Source: GCA-2709075 sp038146865 (GTDB lineage Bacteria; Pseudomonadota; Alphaproteobacteria; MPNO01; UBA2964). From it: 64,000 bases of DNA. The stretch is from NCBI GenBank assembly GCA_038146865.1, contig JAYQSL010000002.1, forward strand, positions 682,001-746,000, read 5' to 3'. Of this stretch, positions 7,496-16,143 are shown piece after piece. A program made the position numbers and the translations under genes. Every line of letters starts with the position of its first letter. The stretch's first letter is position 1. The notes below the pieces were generated by a model, which was not told the DNA's origin, made no database searches, and saw nothing but the letters and a program-made list of their open reading frames with translations.

Positions 7496-8725
7496 ATGAC
7501 AAAAGACAATCGTATCTTAATTTCTGGAGCAGGGCCCGTCGGCTCAATAACTGGCTACTACCTGGCTAAGCATGGAGTGCCTGTTACCGTTTTCGATTCA
7601 GCCCCTGTTACACCAAGGGACCACAGAGCTTCAACTGTTCATCCCACCACCCTCCAGATGCTAGCGTCTATTGGCATCACAGAAAAGATAATTCCCCAAG
7701 GCATCATTTCTCCGATATTTCAGTTTCGCGATAGGTTCGATGACCGCGTAGTTGCAGAATTTGATTACGGAATTCTTAGCGACATATTTGATTTTCCGTA
7801 TGCCCTTCAAGTTGAGCAACACAAAGTTATCAATACGACTCACGAAATTGCCAAAGAATATGACACTTTTGAACTTAGGCGTCCTTCCGAAGTAATTGGA
7901 CATGTTCAAGACGAAGATGGGGTTACATTGAAGGTAAAAAACCAAGAAGGGGAGATTGAGACCCATAGGGGACTTTATTTGTTAGGAACTGACGGCGGTA
8001 GGAGTGTTACCAGAAAAGGAGCGGGCATCGATTTTCCCGGTTTTACTTGGGCGGACAGATTTGTAATTGCAACCACAGAATATGACTTTGGCACACAAAA
8101 GGGAGGGAAACATCATTACCGTAATTACGTGGCGCATCCAGTCCAGTGGTGTGCACTCATAAAAGTCGCTGGAGATGACATGGCTGGTTTATGGCGTATT
8201 TTGTTACCGGCTATGGATGATGATTCCTCCGGGCTTGAGATAGGTTCAGCTGAATGGGTGCAAAAAAAATTCGTTGAATGCCTTCCGTATGAAGACGAAT
8301 ACAAAATTATTGATATAAACCCATATAACGTACATCAAAGGGTAGCCGAAACTTTTCACAAAGGGCGAGTATTACTTGCGGGAGATGCTGCCCATGTTAA
8401 CAATCCGCTTGGTGGCATGGGCATGAATGGAGGCATTCATGATGGCTTAAACTTGGCGGAGAAACTACTTCATATCTGGCGGGAGGGAAAAGACTCCAAT
8501 GAGTTATTGGCTCAATATGACCGTCAAAGGCGTCCCACAGCCCTAAAGTATGTGCAAGCGCAATCGATTGCGAATAAGGAATTATTGCAAGAAACCGATA
8601 TGCAACAGCGGCGTCAGCGGCTTGATGATCTAAGGGCTACCTCTGAGGAACGGGAGAGTTGCAGAGAATACCTCAAAAAATCGTCTCTCTGGACGATGTT
8701 AGAGGAAGCGAAGAATATCGCTTAG
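7496..8725 (+). CDS. Class A FAD-dependent aromatic monooxygenase
   Basis: A flavoprotein hydroxylase of the PheA/MhpA/PobA type (FAD_binding_3) that would hydroxylate a phenolic or related ring using NAD(P)H and oxygen. Motifs: the GAGPVGS dinucleotide loop near residue 12, the DG-type segment LLGTDGGRSVTRKGAG, and the GDAAHVNNPLGGMGMNGGIHD motif near residues 295-315. I start at the ATG at 7496, which puts the Rossmann strand at the N-terminus (409 residues); an upstream in-frame ATG at 7448 would add 16 unlikely residues. It is divergent from the thi operon. The nearby MFS genes may serve the same substrate. Substrate unknown; the fold and cofactor are clear. Confidence 0.85.
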   Translation: MTKDNRILISGAGPVGSITGYYLAKHGVPVTVFDSAPVTPRDHRASTVHPTTLQMLASIGITEKIIPQGIISPIFQFRDRFDDRVVAEFDYGILSDIFDFPYALQVEQHKVINTTHEIAKEYDTFELRRPSEVIGHVQDEDGVTLKVKNQEGEIETHRGLYLLGTDGGRSVTRKGAGIDFPGFTWADRFVIATTEYDFGTQKGGKHHYRNYVAHPVQWCALIKVAGDDMAGLWRILLPAMDDDSSGLEIGSAEWVQKKFVECLPYEDEYKIIDINPYNVHQRVAETFHKGRVLLAGDAAHVNNPLGGMGMNGGIHDGLNLAEKLLHIWREGKDSNELLAQYDRQRRPTALKYVQAQSIANKELLQETDMQQRRQRLDDLRATSEERESCREYLKKSSLWTMLEEAKNIA

Positions 8726-8762
8726 GCTTGCCCCTTTATGGCTAGGCCTATCCGAAAGTTGC

Positions 8763-10010
8763 TCATGGCTCAGGATTTTTTTCTAAAGACTTTTCAAGGA
8801 ATCCCCTGATAGAAAAGATCCAGCCACACAAGATTAACAAAACAACACCTCCTATAAAAACCGGCCAGGAAATACCCAGCCACTCGCCCATCACGCCCAT
8901 GCACATTGAGCCCATTGCCGTACCTCCCCTCATCATCAGGCCGTAAAACGCCATCACGCGCCCTCTTACCTCGCTGCTAATCGAGTTTTGGATTAGTTGT
9001 TGTTCCCCTACACCAATCATCACCAGGGCCAGTCCGGCAAAGCCCGCGCAACAGACTGCAAAATAAAAATTATCAGATCCGGCGAAAAGTATTAGAGAAA
9101 TGCCCACTAAGGATACTGAGATCCCAGTGATCCTTGTCATACCAGTTACCATTCCCCTGCGCGCGAGATAAATACTCCCGAGTATTGCACCACATCCCAT
9201 CGCTGCATGGAAATACCCAAGCCCCTGGACCCCCCAGCCAAAAACTCCATCCGCAAAGCCCGGTAACAACTCGGCGAAAGCACGGCCGAAAAATGCGACA
9301 ACGGCAAGAATGATAAAAACTTGCCCGATACCAGCTGTCTGGAGGCAGTAGCGCATACCATCTGCTATCTCTCTAGGAATATTCCAGAGGGAGTTATTTT
9401 TATCTCGCGGAGGTATAACCAAATCAATGGCATAAAGAGAAATAATAAAAATTAGAAAGGTCAATGCGTTGATAAAGAAAGCTGTCCCCACGCCCCATAT
9501 CGCAATAATAAATGACGCCAATACTGGTCCGAGAGCGCGCGCTAGATTGAAAGATATTGAATTTATTGCAATTGCAGATGGGAGATCCCTGCGCTCTACT
9601 AAGCTTGGTAGCAAGGAAAACCTCATGGGCTGATTGAAAGACATTACAACTCCGCGGAAAAGTGCCAAACAGAACAACCACCAAATCGTCGCTGTATTCG
9701 TGTAGGCCAAAAAGGCCAAAATCAAAGCCTGCAATAATGCCAGAAGTTGAGTATATTGAATTCCCTTTAGACGATTGACACGATCTGCAATAGCCCCGGC
9801 AAACGGAGCTAAAAGCATCGCTGGAACCATATCTGCAAAACCGATAGCCCCCAGCCAAAATGGTGACTCGGTAAGCTCCCATGCGAGCCAACCCATACCA
9901 ACCCTCTGAATCCAGGTGCCAAAATGGGAGAGCACATTTCCCGCGGCGTAATAGCGATAATTATCGTTAGCAAGCGCGCTTTTTACGGCATCAAAGCCAC
10001 TGGTTGGCAT
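8763..10010 (-). CDS. EntS-like MFS exporter
   Basis: A 415-residue major facilitator with about 12 membrane segments. The N-terminus (NYRYYAAGNVLSHFGTW) and the TM2-3 loop (FAGAIADRVNRLKG, the MFS motif A variant of the EntS/MFS_3 group) place it with enterobactin-exporter-like proteins. It is a paralogue of the three carriers at 53138-56962, sharing the WLAWELTESPFWLG and GRVMAFYGLMMRGGTAMGS segments. Convergent with the monooxygenase (37-base gap), divergent from infA. Export direction is inferred from the subfamily; the cargo is unknown. Confidence 0.82.
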   Translation of the reverse strand: MPTSGFDAVKSALANDNYRYYAAGNVLSHFGTWIQRVGMGWLAWELTESPFWLGAIGFADMVPAMLLAPFAGAIADRVNRLKGIQYTQLLALLQALILAFLAYTNTATIWWLFCLALFRGVVMSFNQPMRFSLLPSLVERRDLPSAIAINSISFNLARALGPVLASFIIAIWGVGTAFFINALTFLIFIISLYAIDLVIPPRDKNNSLWNIPREIADGMRYCLQTAGIGQVFIILAVVAFFGRAFAELLPGFADGVFGWGVQGLGYFHAAMGCGAILGSIYLARRGMVTGMTRITGISVSLVGISLILFAGSDNFYFAVCCAGFAGLALVMIGVGEQQLIQNSISSEVRGRVMAFYGLMMRGGTAMGSMCMGVMGEWLGISWPVFIGGVVLLILCGWIFSIRGFLEKSLEKNPEP

Positions 10011-10144
10011 AATGTTTGATCCCCTTCAAAAGCGTTTTAATGGGTGACCATTATAATATAAAAATGCGCTTTTACGCACTGCCCTTGACGAGACATGGGT
10101 TCAAGAGGCACAAGTACTTTCACTATCAATAAATCAGGTACAAT

Positions 10145-10363
10145 ATGGCTAAGGAAGAACTTTTAGAGTTTACAGGGATAGTAAAAGAACGCCTTCCAAA
10201 TGCAATGTTCAAAGTTGAGTTGGAAAATGGTCACGAAGTTTTAGCCCATACAGCCGGGAAAATGCGTAAATTTCGTATACGAGTGCTGGAGGGCGACAAA
10301 GTGGACGTAGAGATGACCCCCTACGATTTGACCAAAGCAAGGATTATTTTTCGCCACAAATAA
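10145..10363 (+). CDS. infA: Translation initiation factor IF-1
   Basis: A 72-residue OB-fold protein that binds the ribosomal A site during initiation. The sequence is close to canonical, from MAKEELLEFTGIVKERLPNA to DLTKARIIFRHK. AGGT lies 7 bases upstream of the ATG at 10145. It stands alone between two MFS genes rather than beside translation genes, and the next gene starts 79 bases later on the same strand. Confidence 0.98.
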   Translation: MAKEELLEFTGIVKERLPNAMFKVELENGHEVLAHTAGKMRKFRIRVLEGDKVDVEMTPYDLTKARIIFRHK

Positions 10364-10442
10364 AAAGCTCTCGGGTCAGAGATTCTTCTCAGTGGCTTCG
10401 TGAATGGCTTAGGGCTCTTATGTTACTGTTAGTTAGGCTACG

Positions 10443-11675
10443 ATGAGACTAGATTGGTCAGGAGGGCAGTGGAAAACGCCAGCCACTATTTTGGTCTGTG
10501 GCACCTGCATCCTATTTTGCTCCTTCGGTATTAGACAGACCTACGGTCTTTTCCTAGCTCCAATATCAGAGGCGAATAGCTGGAATATTGCGATATTCTC
10601 ATTTTCTATGGGCCTGCAAGTACTTGTATGGGGATTAACCCAACCCTTGTGGGGCATGGTAGCTGATAGATTCGGGGCCGGCAGAGTTGTAAGCCTTGGG
10701 TCGATTCTGTATGCGTTTGGCCTCTTGATGATGGCAAAATCGTCAACGATATTAGAAATCCACTTCAGCACGGGCTTTCTTACTGGAATCGCGATGAGCG
10801 CTACTGGATTTCCTATAATTTTAGCAGTTATTGGACGCAGCGTAGAGGCCAAGCGTCGAAGCCTTTTTTTAGGCATCGCGAGTGCTGGCGGTTCAAGTGG
10901 GCAGGTTATCGTCGTGCCATTTGCGCATTTTTTTATGGTCGATGGCGGCTATATCAATGCGCTTTTGATCCTTGCCCTAGTTATGCTGATCATTATTCCT
11001 TTGACAATTGCATTGGCCGGAAAACCGGCTCGTCCGCTAGATCAGTCTGGCCCAGACCAAAACGTCATGGAGGCAGTTAAGGAAGCCCTAAGACACAGGG
11101 GCTATCTATTATTGGTAATCGGATTCTTTGTTTGCGGGTTCCAGACCTTGTTCATAGCGAGCCATTTGCCTCTGTATCTAAAAGACATCGGTATCTCAGC
11201 TCAAATAGCTGCATGGGCCCTTGCTTCGATAGGCTTATTTAATATCGTAGGGAGCATTATCTGGGGAGCACTGGGCGGCGTTTACAGCAAAAAATATATG
11301 CTCGCCAGTTTGTACGTTATGCGTTCTTTCGGAATAATTGTTTATCTAATCCTCCCCGTGACCAGTTTTAGTACAATTGTTTTCGCGTCATTCATGGGAC
11401 TGACGTGGCTGGGCACCATTCCTCTGACAAGTGGTTTAGTTGCACAGATTTTTGGTACGCAATATATGGCTATGCTCTACGGCTTTGCATTCATGAGTCA
11501 CCAAGTGGGAAGCTTTGTAGGAATCACGCTAGGAGGGATGGTTAGAGATTATAGCGGTTCTTATGATGCAATTTGGTGGTCAGCAGTCTTGCTAGGCTTT
11601 ATCGCGGCATTTATTCATTGGCCCATCGATGAACGCCCTGTAGATCGTTTAAACATTCAAAAAACTGTGGGCTGA
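10443..11675 (+). CDS. MFS transporter, first of tandem triplet
   Basis: A 410-residue major facilitator of the monocarboxylate/oxalate-formate antiporter-like MFS_1 type with about 12 membrane segments. Signatures shared with the next two genes are FGIRQTYGLFLAPISE in TM1, MVADRFGAGRV in the TM2-3 loop, VCGFQTLFIASHLPLYL in TM7 and FMSHQVGSF in TM11. The ATG at 10443 has AGG 6-7 bases upstream. The family moves small organic anions by proton symport or antiport; substrate and direction are not visible here. Confidence 0.85.
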   Translation: MRLDWSGGQWKTPATILVCGTCILFCSFGIRQTYGLFLAPISEANSWNIAIFSFSMGLQVLVWGLTQPLWGMVADRFGAGRVVSLGSILYAFGLLMMAKSSTILEIHFSTGFLTGIAMSATGFPIILAVIGRSVEAKRRSLFLGIASAGGSSGQVIVVPFAHFFMVDGGYINALLILALVMLIIIPLTIALAGKPARPLDQSGPDQNVMEAVKEALRHRGYLLLVIGFFVCGFQTLFIASHLPLYLKDIGISAQIAAWALASIGLFNIVGSIIWGALGGVYSKKYMLASLYVMRSFGIIVYLILPVTSFSTIVFASFMGLTWLGTIPLTSGLVAQIFGTQYMAMLYGFAFMSHQVGSFVGITLGGMVRDYSGSYDAIWWSAVLLGFIAAFIHWPIDERPVDRLNIQKTVG

Positions 11676-11687
11676 GGGAGAAATTCC

Positions 11688-12914
11688 GTGATGCAGGAAA
11701 AAGTTCCTTTCTGGAAAAATCCATACATTGTTTTAGTCCTTTGCACTTTAATGATTCTTATCTCGTATGGGACAAGACAAAGCTTCGGCCTTTTTCTAAT
11801 TCCGATCAGCGAGTCAATAAGCAACGGCAGGGTTGAGCCTTTTTCTTTTGCCGTCAGCTTGCAAACACTGGTCATAGGGCTAAGTGTCCCCTTTGTCTCG
11901 ATGATTGCAGATAAATGGCTTGGCCCAGTAAAAATGCTTGCAATTGGTGGGTTTCTTTACGCCTTAGGCATGTATCTATTAAGCGCTGCTGTATCCGAAT
12001 TACACCTCACTTTAAGCGTAGGCGTCCTTAGCGGCCTCGCAGCAGCTGGGTGCGGGCTACCAATGCTACTATCGGTAGTTGGACGCGTGGCCCCAGAAGA
12101 CCGTCGAAGCCTCTGGTTGGGCATTGTTTCCGCAGGCGGGACTGGAGGGCAAATGTTCCTCGTTCCGCTTAACGGTTTTCTGCTGGCCCGCATGGATTGG
12201 ACCGATGCGATGATTATTCTTGCGGCCTTTATCTTTGCAATTGTTCCAATGGCAATATTCGTTGGAAAAGCAAGTGGTGAAGCGTTAGATCAGAAAAAGG
12301 ACACTCAAACCCTCGGACAGGCACTTTCAGAAGCGAAAGAGGCGAGCAGCTATTGGTACTTGTGCCTGGGTTTCTTCACGTGCGGTTTCCAAGTCCAATT
12401 TGTTGTTACGCATTTACCGAAGTATTTGGAAGACACCGGTACAGGAGTAACAATTGGAGCCCATGCAATAGCGCTTATTGGATTCTCAAACATGATTGGA
12501 ACAGCAATAGCGGGGAAACTTGGAGGACATTTTCAAAAAAAGAACCTTTTGGTGATGCTTTATGTCGGACGTTCTCTGATTATGATGGCGTTTTTTCTGG
12601 CTCCAGTTTCTCAAATGTCAGTATACATATTCGCATCCCTTATTGGCCTTCTGTGGCTTGCCACGGTGCCGCTTACAGCGGGGATAATATCAACTATGTT
12701 CGGGCCTAGATATATGGCAACCCTCTATGCTATTGCCTTTTTAAGCCACCAAATCGGAGGAGCTCTGAGCACCTGGATGGGAGGCGTTGTTCGAGACGCT
12801 ACCGGCTCTTATGAATTATGGTGGTGGTTTATAATTCTGGGGGGCGCCCTTGCGGCACTTTTTCATCTACCCATTAAAGAGAAGCCTGTGGCAAGACTAG
12901 CGCAGGCAACCTAA
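11688..12914 (+). CDS. MFS transporter, second of tandem triplet
   Basis: A paralogue of its neighbours (408 residues, about 12 membrane segments). It repeats YGTRQSFGLFLIPISE, TCGFQVQFVVTHLPKYL and FLSHQIGGALSTWMGG at matching positions. It starts at GTG 11688 or ATG 11691 after GGGAG (11676-11680); only 12 bases separate it from the first copy, so the two are probably co-transcribed. The divergence between copies shows an old duplication rather than a recent one. Confidence 0.85.
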   Translation: MMQEKVPFWKNPYIVLVLCTLMILISYGTRQSFGLFLIPISESISNGRVEPFSFAVSLQTLVIGLSVPFVSMIADKWLGPVKMLAIGGFLYALGMYLLSAAVSELHLTLSVGVLSGLAAAGCGLPMLLSVVGRVAPEDRRSLWLGIVSAGGTGGQMFLVPLNGFLLARMDWTDAMIILAAFIFAIVPMAIFVGKASGEALDQKKDTQTLGQALSEAKEASSYWYLCLGFFTCGFQVQFVVTHLPKYLEDTGTGVTIGAHAIALIGFSNMIGTAIAGKLGGHFQKKNLLVMLYVGRSLIMMAFFLAPVSQMSVYIFASLIGLLWLATVPLTAGIISTMFGPRYMATLYAIAFLSHQIGGALSTWMGGVVRDATGSYELWWWFIILGGALAALFHLPIKEKPVARLAQAT

Positions 12915-12979
12915 TCTGAGGAAGTCTTTTGATACGGCATTAAATTTTACAATTCCTTTTCACTTCAGGGATTATTTTT

Positions 12980-14236
12980 ATGAAAGTAGCATTCTGGCGC
13001 AGTCCTGTTTTCGTACTGATTTGTGCGGTTGGAATAATTTTATTTGCCTATGGTGGGCGCCAAAGCATGGGAATGTTTCTGCGGCCAGTAACAGAAGGGC
13101 TAGGTTGGGGTGCTGATATTAGAGTTATGTCCTTCGCAACAGGGCTGCAGCTTTTGATTTATGGCTGTGCTGCCCCCCTTTTAGGTGCCGCAGCTGATCG
13201 ATGGGGTCCAATACGAGTCCTTATAATTTCGGGTCTGCTATACGCCTATGGGCTCTTTATGATGTCACAATCGACCACTGAATTTGGGCTGATCTTAAAT
13301 GTCGGTGTCATTATGGGTTTAGGCTCTGCGGGCATCGCTTTGCCAATGCTCCTATCGATTGTGGGCCGGGTAGCACCAGAGAAGTGGCGGACATTTTGGC
13401 TCGGAATTGTGGTGTCCGGCGGAACTGCTGGTCAGATGCTTATAGTGCCATTAAGCCACTACCTAATCAGCTCCCGCGGATGGATATATGCGACTATCAT
13501 TTTAGCCACTATGGCTTTGATGGTAGTCCCTTTTTCATTCGCAATTTCACATGCTGCCAAAGGCGTGTTTAAAAAGAAGGACTCTCAAAGCCTTGGAGAT
13601 GCGATAAAAGAAGCAGGTGGGCATGGCGGGTTCTGGCTTCTGACGATCGCTTTCTTTGTTTGCGGATTCCAAGTCCAATTCATCAATAACCACTTAGAAA
13701 ATTATCTTAACGCGACTGCTGTGGGAGGTGCTATGGCTGCTACAGCAATCGCCTTTATTGGCTTTTTCAACATGATCGGCACCCAGGCCTCCGGGTTTTT
13801 GGGTGGATTTATGCGCCAAAAATACCTGCTTGCATTCATATATTCTGCACGCTCTCTGGTTTTTCTCGCGTTCTTTATTGCACCGAAGACCGAATTTACA
13901 GTAATTCTCTTTGCTAGCTCGGTTGGCCTATTATGGCTAGCGACTGTCCCCCTAACGTCTGGGATCGTTGCGCAGGTCTTTGGCCCTCGCTATTTAGCAA
14001 CACTCTATGGGGTGGTGTTCTTAAGTCACCAAGTAGGCAGTTTTACCTCTGTATGGCTGGGTGGAATCATCAAGGTACAAACCGGTTCCTATGATTACGC
14101 GTGGTGGATGATAATCGGTGCAGGGATTATTGCGTCCATTCTTCACCTTCCAATAAATGATAAACCCGTGCCAAGATTAGTGCGGGAACAAGCAACAAAA
14201 GTCAGTTTAATCAGGCGCTTTGGTAATAGGGGTTAG
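12980..14236 (+). CDS. MFS transporter, third of tandem triplet
   Basis: The third paralogue, 418 residues and about 12 membrane segments, with YGGRQSMGMFLRPVTE, VCGFQVQFINNHLENYL and FLSHQVGSFTSVWLGG. A central cytoplasmic loop (KKKDSQSLGDAIKEAGGH) closely matches that of the second copy (QKKDTQTLGQALSEAKE), so copies two and three are the closer pair. Its last 26 bases overlap the end of the convergent nfuA-like gene, and the C-terminus is extended by a basic tail encoded within that overlap. Confidence 0.85.
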   Translation: MKVAFWRSPVFVLICAVGIILFAYGGRQSMGMFLRPVTEGLGWGADIRVMSFATGLQLLIYGCAAPLLGAAADRWGPIRVLIISGLLYAYGLFMMSQSTTEFGLILNVGVIMGLGSAGIALPMLLSIVGRVAPEKWRTFWLGIVVSGGTAGQMLIVPLSHYLISSRGWIYATIILATMALMVVPFSFAISHAAKGVFKKKDSQSLGDAIKEAGGHGGFWLLTIAFFVCGFQVQFINNHLENYLNATAVGGAMAATAIAFIGFFNMIGTQASGFLGGFMRQKYLLAFIYSARSLVFLAFFIAPKTEFTVILFASSVGLLWLATVPLTSGIVAQVFGPRYLATLYGVVFLSHQVGSFTSVWLGGIIKVQTGSYDYAWWMIIGAGIIASILHLPINDKPVPRLVREQATKVSLIRRFGNRG

Positions 14237-15062
14237 TTCCCTCTGCATGATCAGTGACGTCGAGCACTTGTTGTATGGAGGGCACCTCTTTTTTTATTTC
14301 TACTTCAACCCCATCCTTCAACGTGGCATTAGCCATGCCGCAACCCTGACACCCGCCCTCCATTCTGATGAAGGCACGCGGTCCAACCACGTCAATAAGA
14401 CTGATATGGCCTCCGTGCGCCGCGACTGAAGGGTTTACTCTAGTGTCTAATATCTCTTTGATAGCTCTTCCCTCGGGCGTATCAAGCCCTGGTTTGGGAA
14501 TGGCATCACGATAATCTGCCACCCTTTCAACTTCTGGTACATAATGTTTAAGCATGTTCTCTATTCCACTCAGAAGCTGAAACGCTTGCCCCTCAAACTG
14601 AACATACACAACACCAGCATTATATCCCCTTAATTTCACATCTCCGCCACCTTGGCTGGCCGCCGGACGAATTCTAGTCTCGATAAGCTCTTTCAATTCA
14701 TCAACCACTGGATCACTGTCATTCAGGAAGAGAAATTCACTCTCATCGAGGACTTTATTATCAACTATATTTGTCTCTTCTAAACATACTGGAAGATCAG
14801 CGACGAAGTGATCCATGACGGCACCCAGCACAGCTGGCTTTAATTGAAGCCAATCAATGTCATTTGACCTTTTGATGACAAGCGATTCGTTCTCTAAAAT
14901 GACTCCAATAACGTGATCAATCGCTAGAAGGCGAGAGGCCAGAGGAAATTTATTTAAATCAGATGAGTGGTCTAAAGAGATCGGTCCACTTAGGTACACC
15001 TCTCTTCCAGGAAGAAAACGCATATCGCATTCGTCAGGCAATTTTTCCGTTTGAATAAACAT
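14211..15062 (-). CDS. nfuA: Three-domain Fe-S carrier NfuA with degenerate middle domain
   Basis: NfuA proteins carry iron-sulfur clusters to client proteins. Three parts are visible. Residues 1-90 are an Nfu_N domain of alphaproteobacterial type (MFIQTEKLPDECDMRFLPG start). Residues 117-185 match the usual alphaproteobacterial NifU domain (LKELIETRIRPAASQGGGDV, then HYVPEVERV) but the cluster-binding CxxC stretch is gone, apparently through loss of about 7 residues. Residues 197-283 are a second NifU domain resembling the E. coli NfuA C-terminus, with an intact CxxC (Cys238, Cys241) and a VTDHAEGTNPYY ending. At 283 residues it is about 100 longer than usual. The cluster presumably binds only through the last domain. 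Confidence 0.85.
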   Translation of the reverse strand: MFIQTEKLPDECDMRFLPGREVYLSGPISLDHSSDLNKFPLASRLLAIDHVIGVILENESLVIKRSNDIDWLQLKPAVLGAVMDHFVADLPVCLEETNIVDNKVLDESEFLFLNDSDPVVDELKELIETRIRPAASQGGGDVKLRGYNAGVVYVQFEGQAFQLLSGIENMLKHYVPEVERVADYRDAIPKPGLDTPEGRAIKEILDTRVNPSVAAHGGHISLIDVVGPRAFIRMEGGCQGCGMANATLKDGVEVEIKKEVPSIQQVLDVTDHAEGTNPYYQSA

Positions 15063-15153
15063 TTACTTACACTCTAATTGGCATTTAAAGGGGACAAATA
15101 ACCACAGCGTTACTAGTCGTTGAATGAATATGGCTTTGTCCAAGTCATTAAAT

Positions 15154-16011
15154 TTAGTTAGATGCTAGCTCAACATTTAGGTCATAGTGCAAATTTGGAA
15201 TAGGTGAATTCACAGGAGCTCCATTCATTATTTCTATTTTCCGTTTCTGACGGTAAATACTGCGCACAGCGGCATAATAATCGATAGAGGTTTCTTTTAA
15301 CCTATCTAAATCATCAATTGTACGTGCGTATTGATCTATCCCAACCGCCAAAACCCGACCCAGTATGGCATCCTTCTCATCGATGTGATCTAGATATTGT
15401 GAAACTGGATCTAGGAAAGACTTCGATACTTGTCCAATGGCATCTCGAGGATTTGAAGGTCCCAAAACTGGCAGGACCAGATAAAAGCCCTCGCCTACGC
15501 CCCACACCCCTAGAGTCTGTCCTATGTCCTCAGTATGCCTGTCGATGCCCCAAATATCACTAGCAGCATCATATAAGCCAACAACTCCTATTGTGGAATT
15601 AATAACAATCCTTCGCGACGTATTCCAAGCACGACCCATTTCGCCCTGAAAAACATCGTTAACCAGAACAAAGGGAGCATTAAGATTTTGCAATGCGTTA
15701 CGAACACCATCACGCGCTATTTTGGGAACCAATGTTCTATAAATTTCTGCTACAGGCCGAAGAACAATCGAATAAACGAGATCATTAAATTCAAAAACAA
15801 ATCGGTTTATTGGTTCTAGTGGATCACCACTGCCTTCGGCAGTTCTGCTCTCACTGATAGAAGTGTTTGCTAATTGAGTTTTATCCCCGGCATTTACGTT
15901 GACGGCGAAGCCAAGGAACAGACAAGACACAGCTAATGACAAGAATATTGTTCTTGTCGTCCCACCCACATAGGAAAGAGCTCGGCACATCATTTCATAT
16001 ATATTTACCAT
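15154..16011 (-). CDS. mlaA: Outer-membrane lipid asymmetry protein MlaA (VacJ)
   Basis: MlaA forms a channel in the outer membrane and passes mislocalised phospholipids to the Mla shuttle. The core DPLEPINRFVFEFNDLVY, followed by the RVVxNSTIGxxGLYDxAS region, the QTLGVWGVGEGFYLVLPVLGP segment and the DPVSQYLD segment, is diagnostic. The N-terminus holds a signal sequence (TIFLSLAVSCLFLGFAVNVNAG); a weak lipobox around AVSC or cleavage after VNA are both possible. The open frame extends to 16089, but the ATG at 16011 or the pair at 15993/15990 fit a signal peptide better, and no Shine-Dalgarno decides. The other mla genes are not here. Confidence 0.88.
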   Translation of the reverse strand: MVNIYEMMCRALSYVGGTTRTIFLSLAVSCLFLGFAVNVNAGDKTQLANTSISESRTAEGSGDPLEPINRFVFEFNDLVYSIVLRPVAEIYRTLVPKIARDGVRNALQNLNAPFVLVNDVFQGEMGRAWNTSRRIVINSTIGVVGLYDAASDIWGIDRHTEDIGQTLGVWGVGEGFYLVLPVLGPSNPRDAIGQVSKSFLDPVSQYLDHIDEKDAILGRVLAVGIDQYARTIDDLDRLKETSIDYYAAVRSIYRQKRKIEIMNGAPVNSPIPNLHYDLNVELASN

Positions 16012-16143
16012 TTCGCAATTTAGGGCAACTCTAAAATTTGTAATGAGAAGACCTGCCAATAAAAAATTTTTCGCCTCGAGGTCAACCAAATCTGGGGAAT
16101 TAGCAAAGTAGGAATTGCATTTGACTAATGCGAGTTAGGCAAA

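Noticed and set aside
14220..14429. Plus-strand frame within the nfuA gene
   Set aside because: It overlaps the third NifU domain in antisense and has no ribosome binding site.
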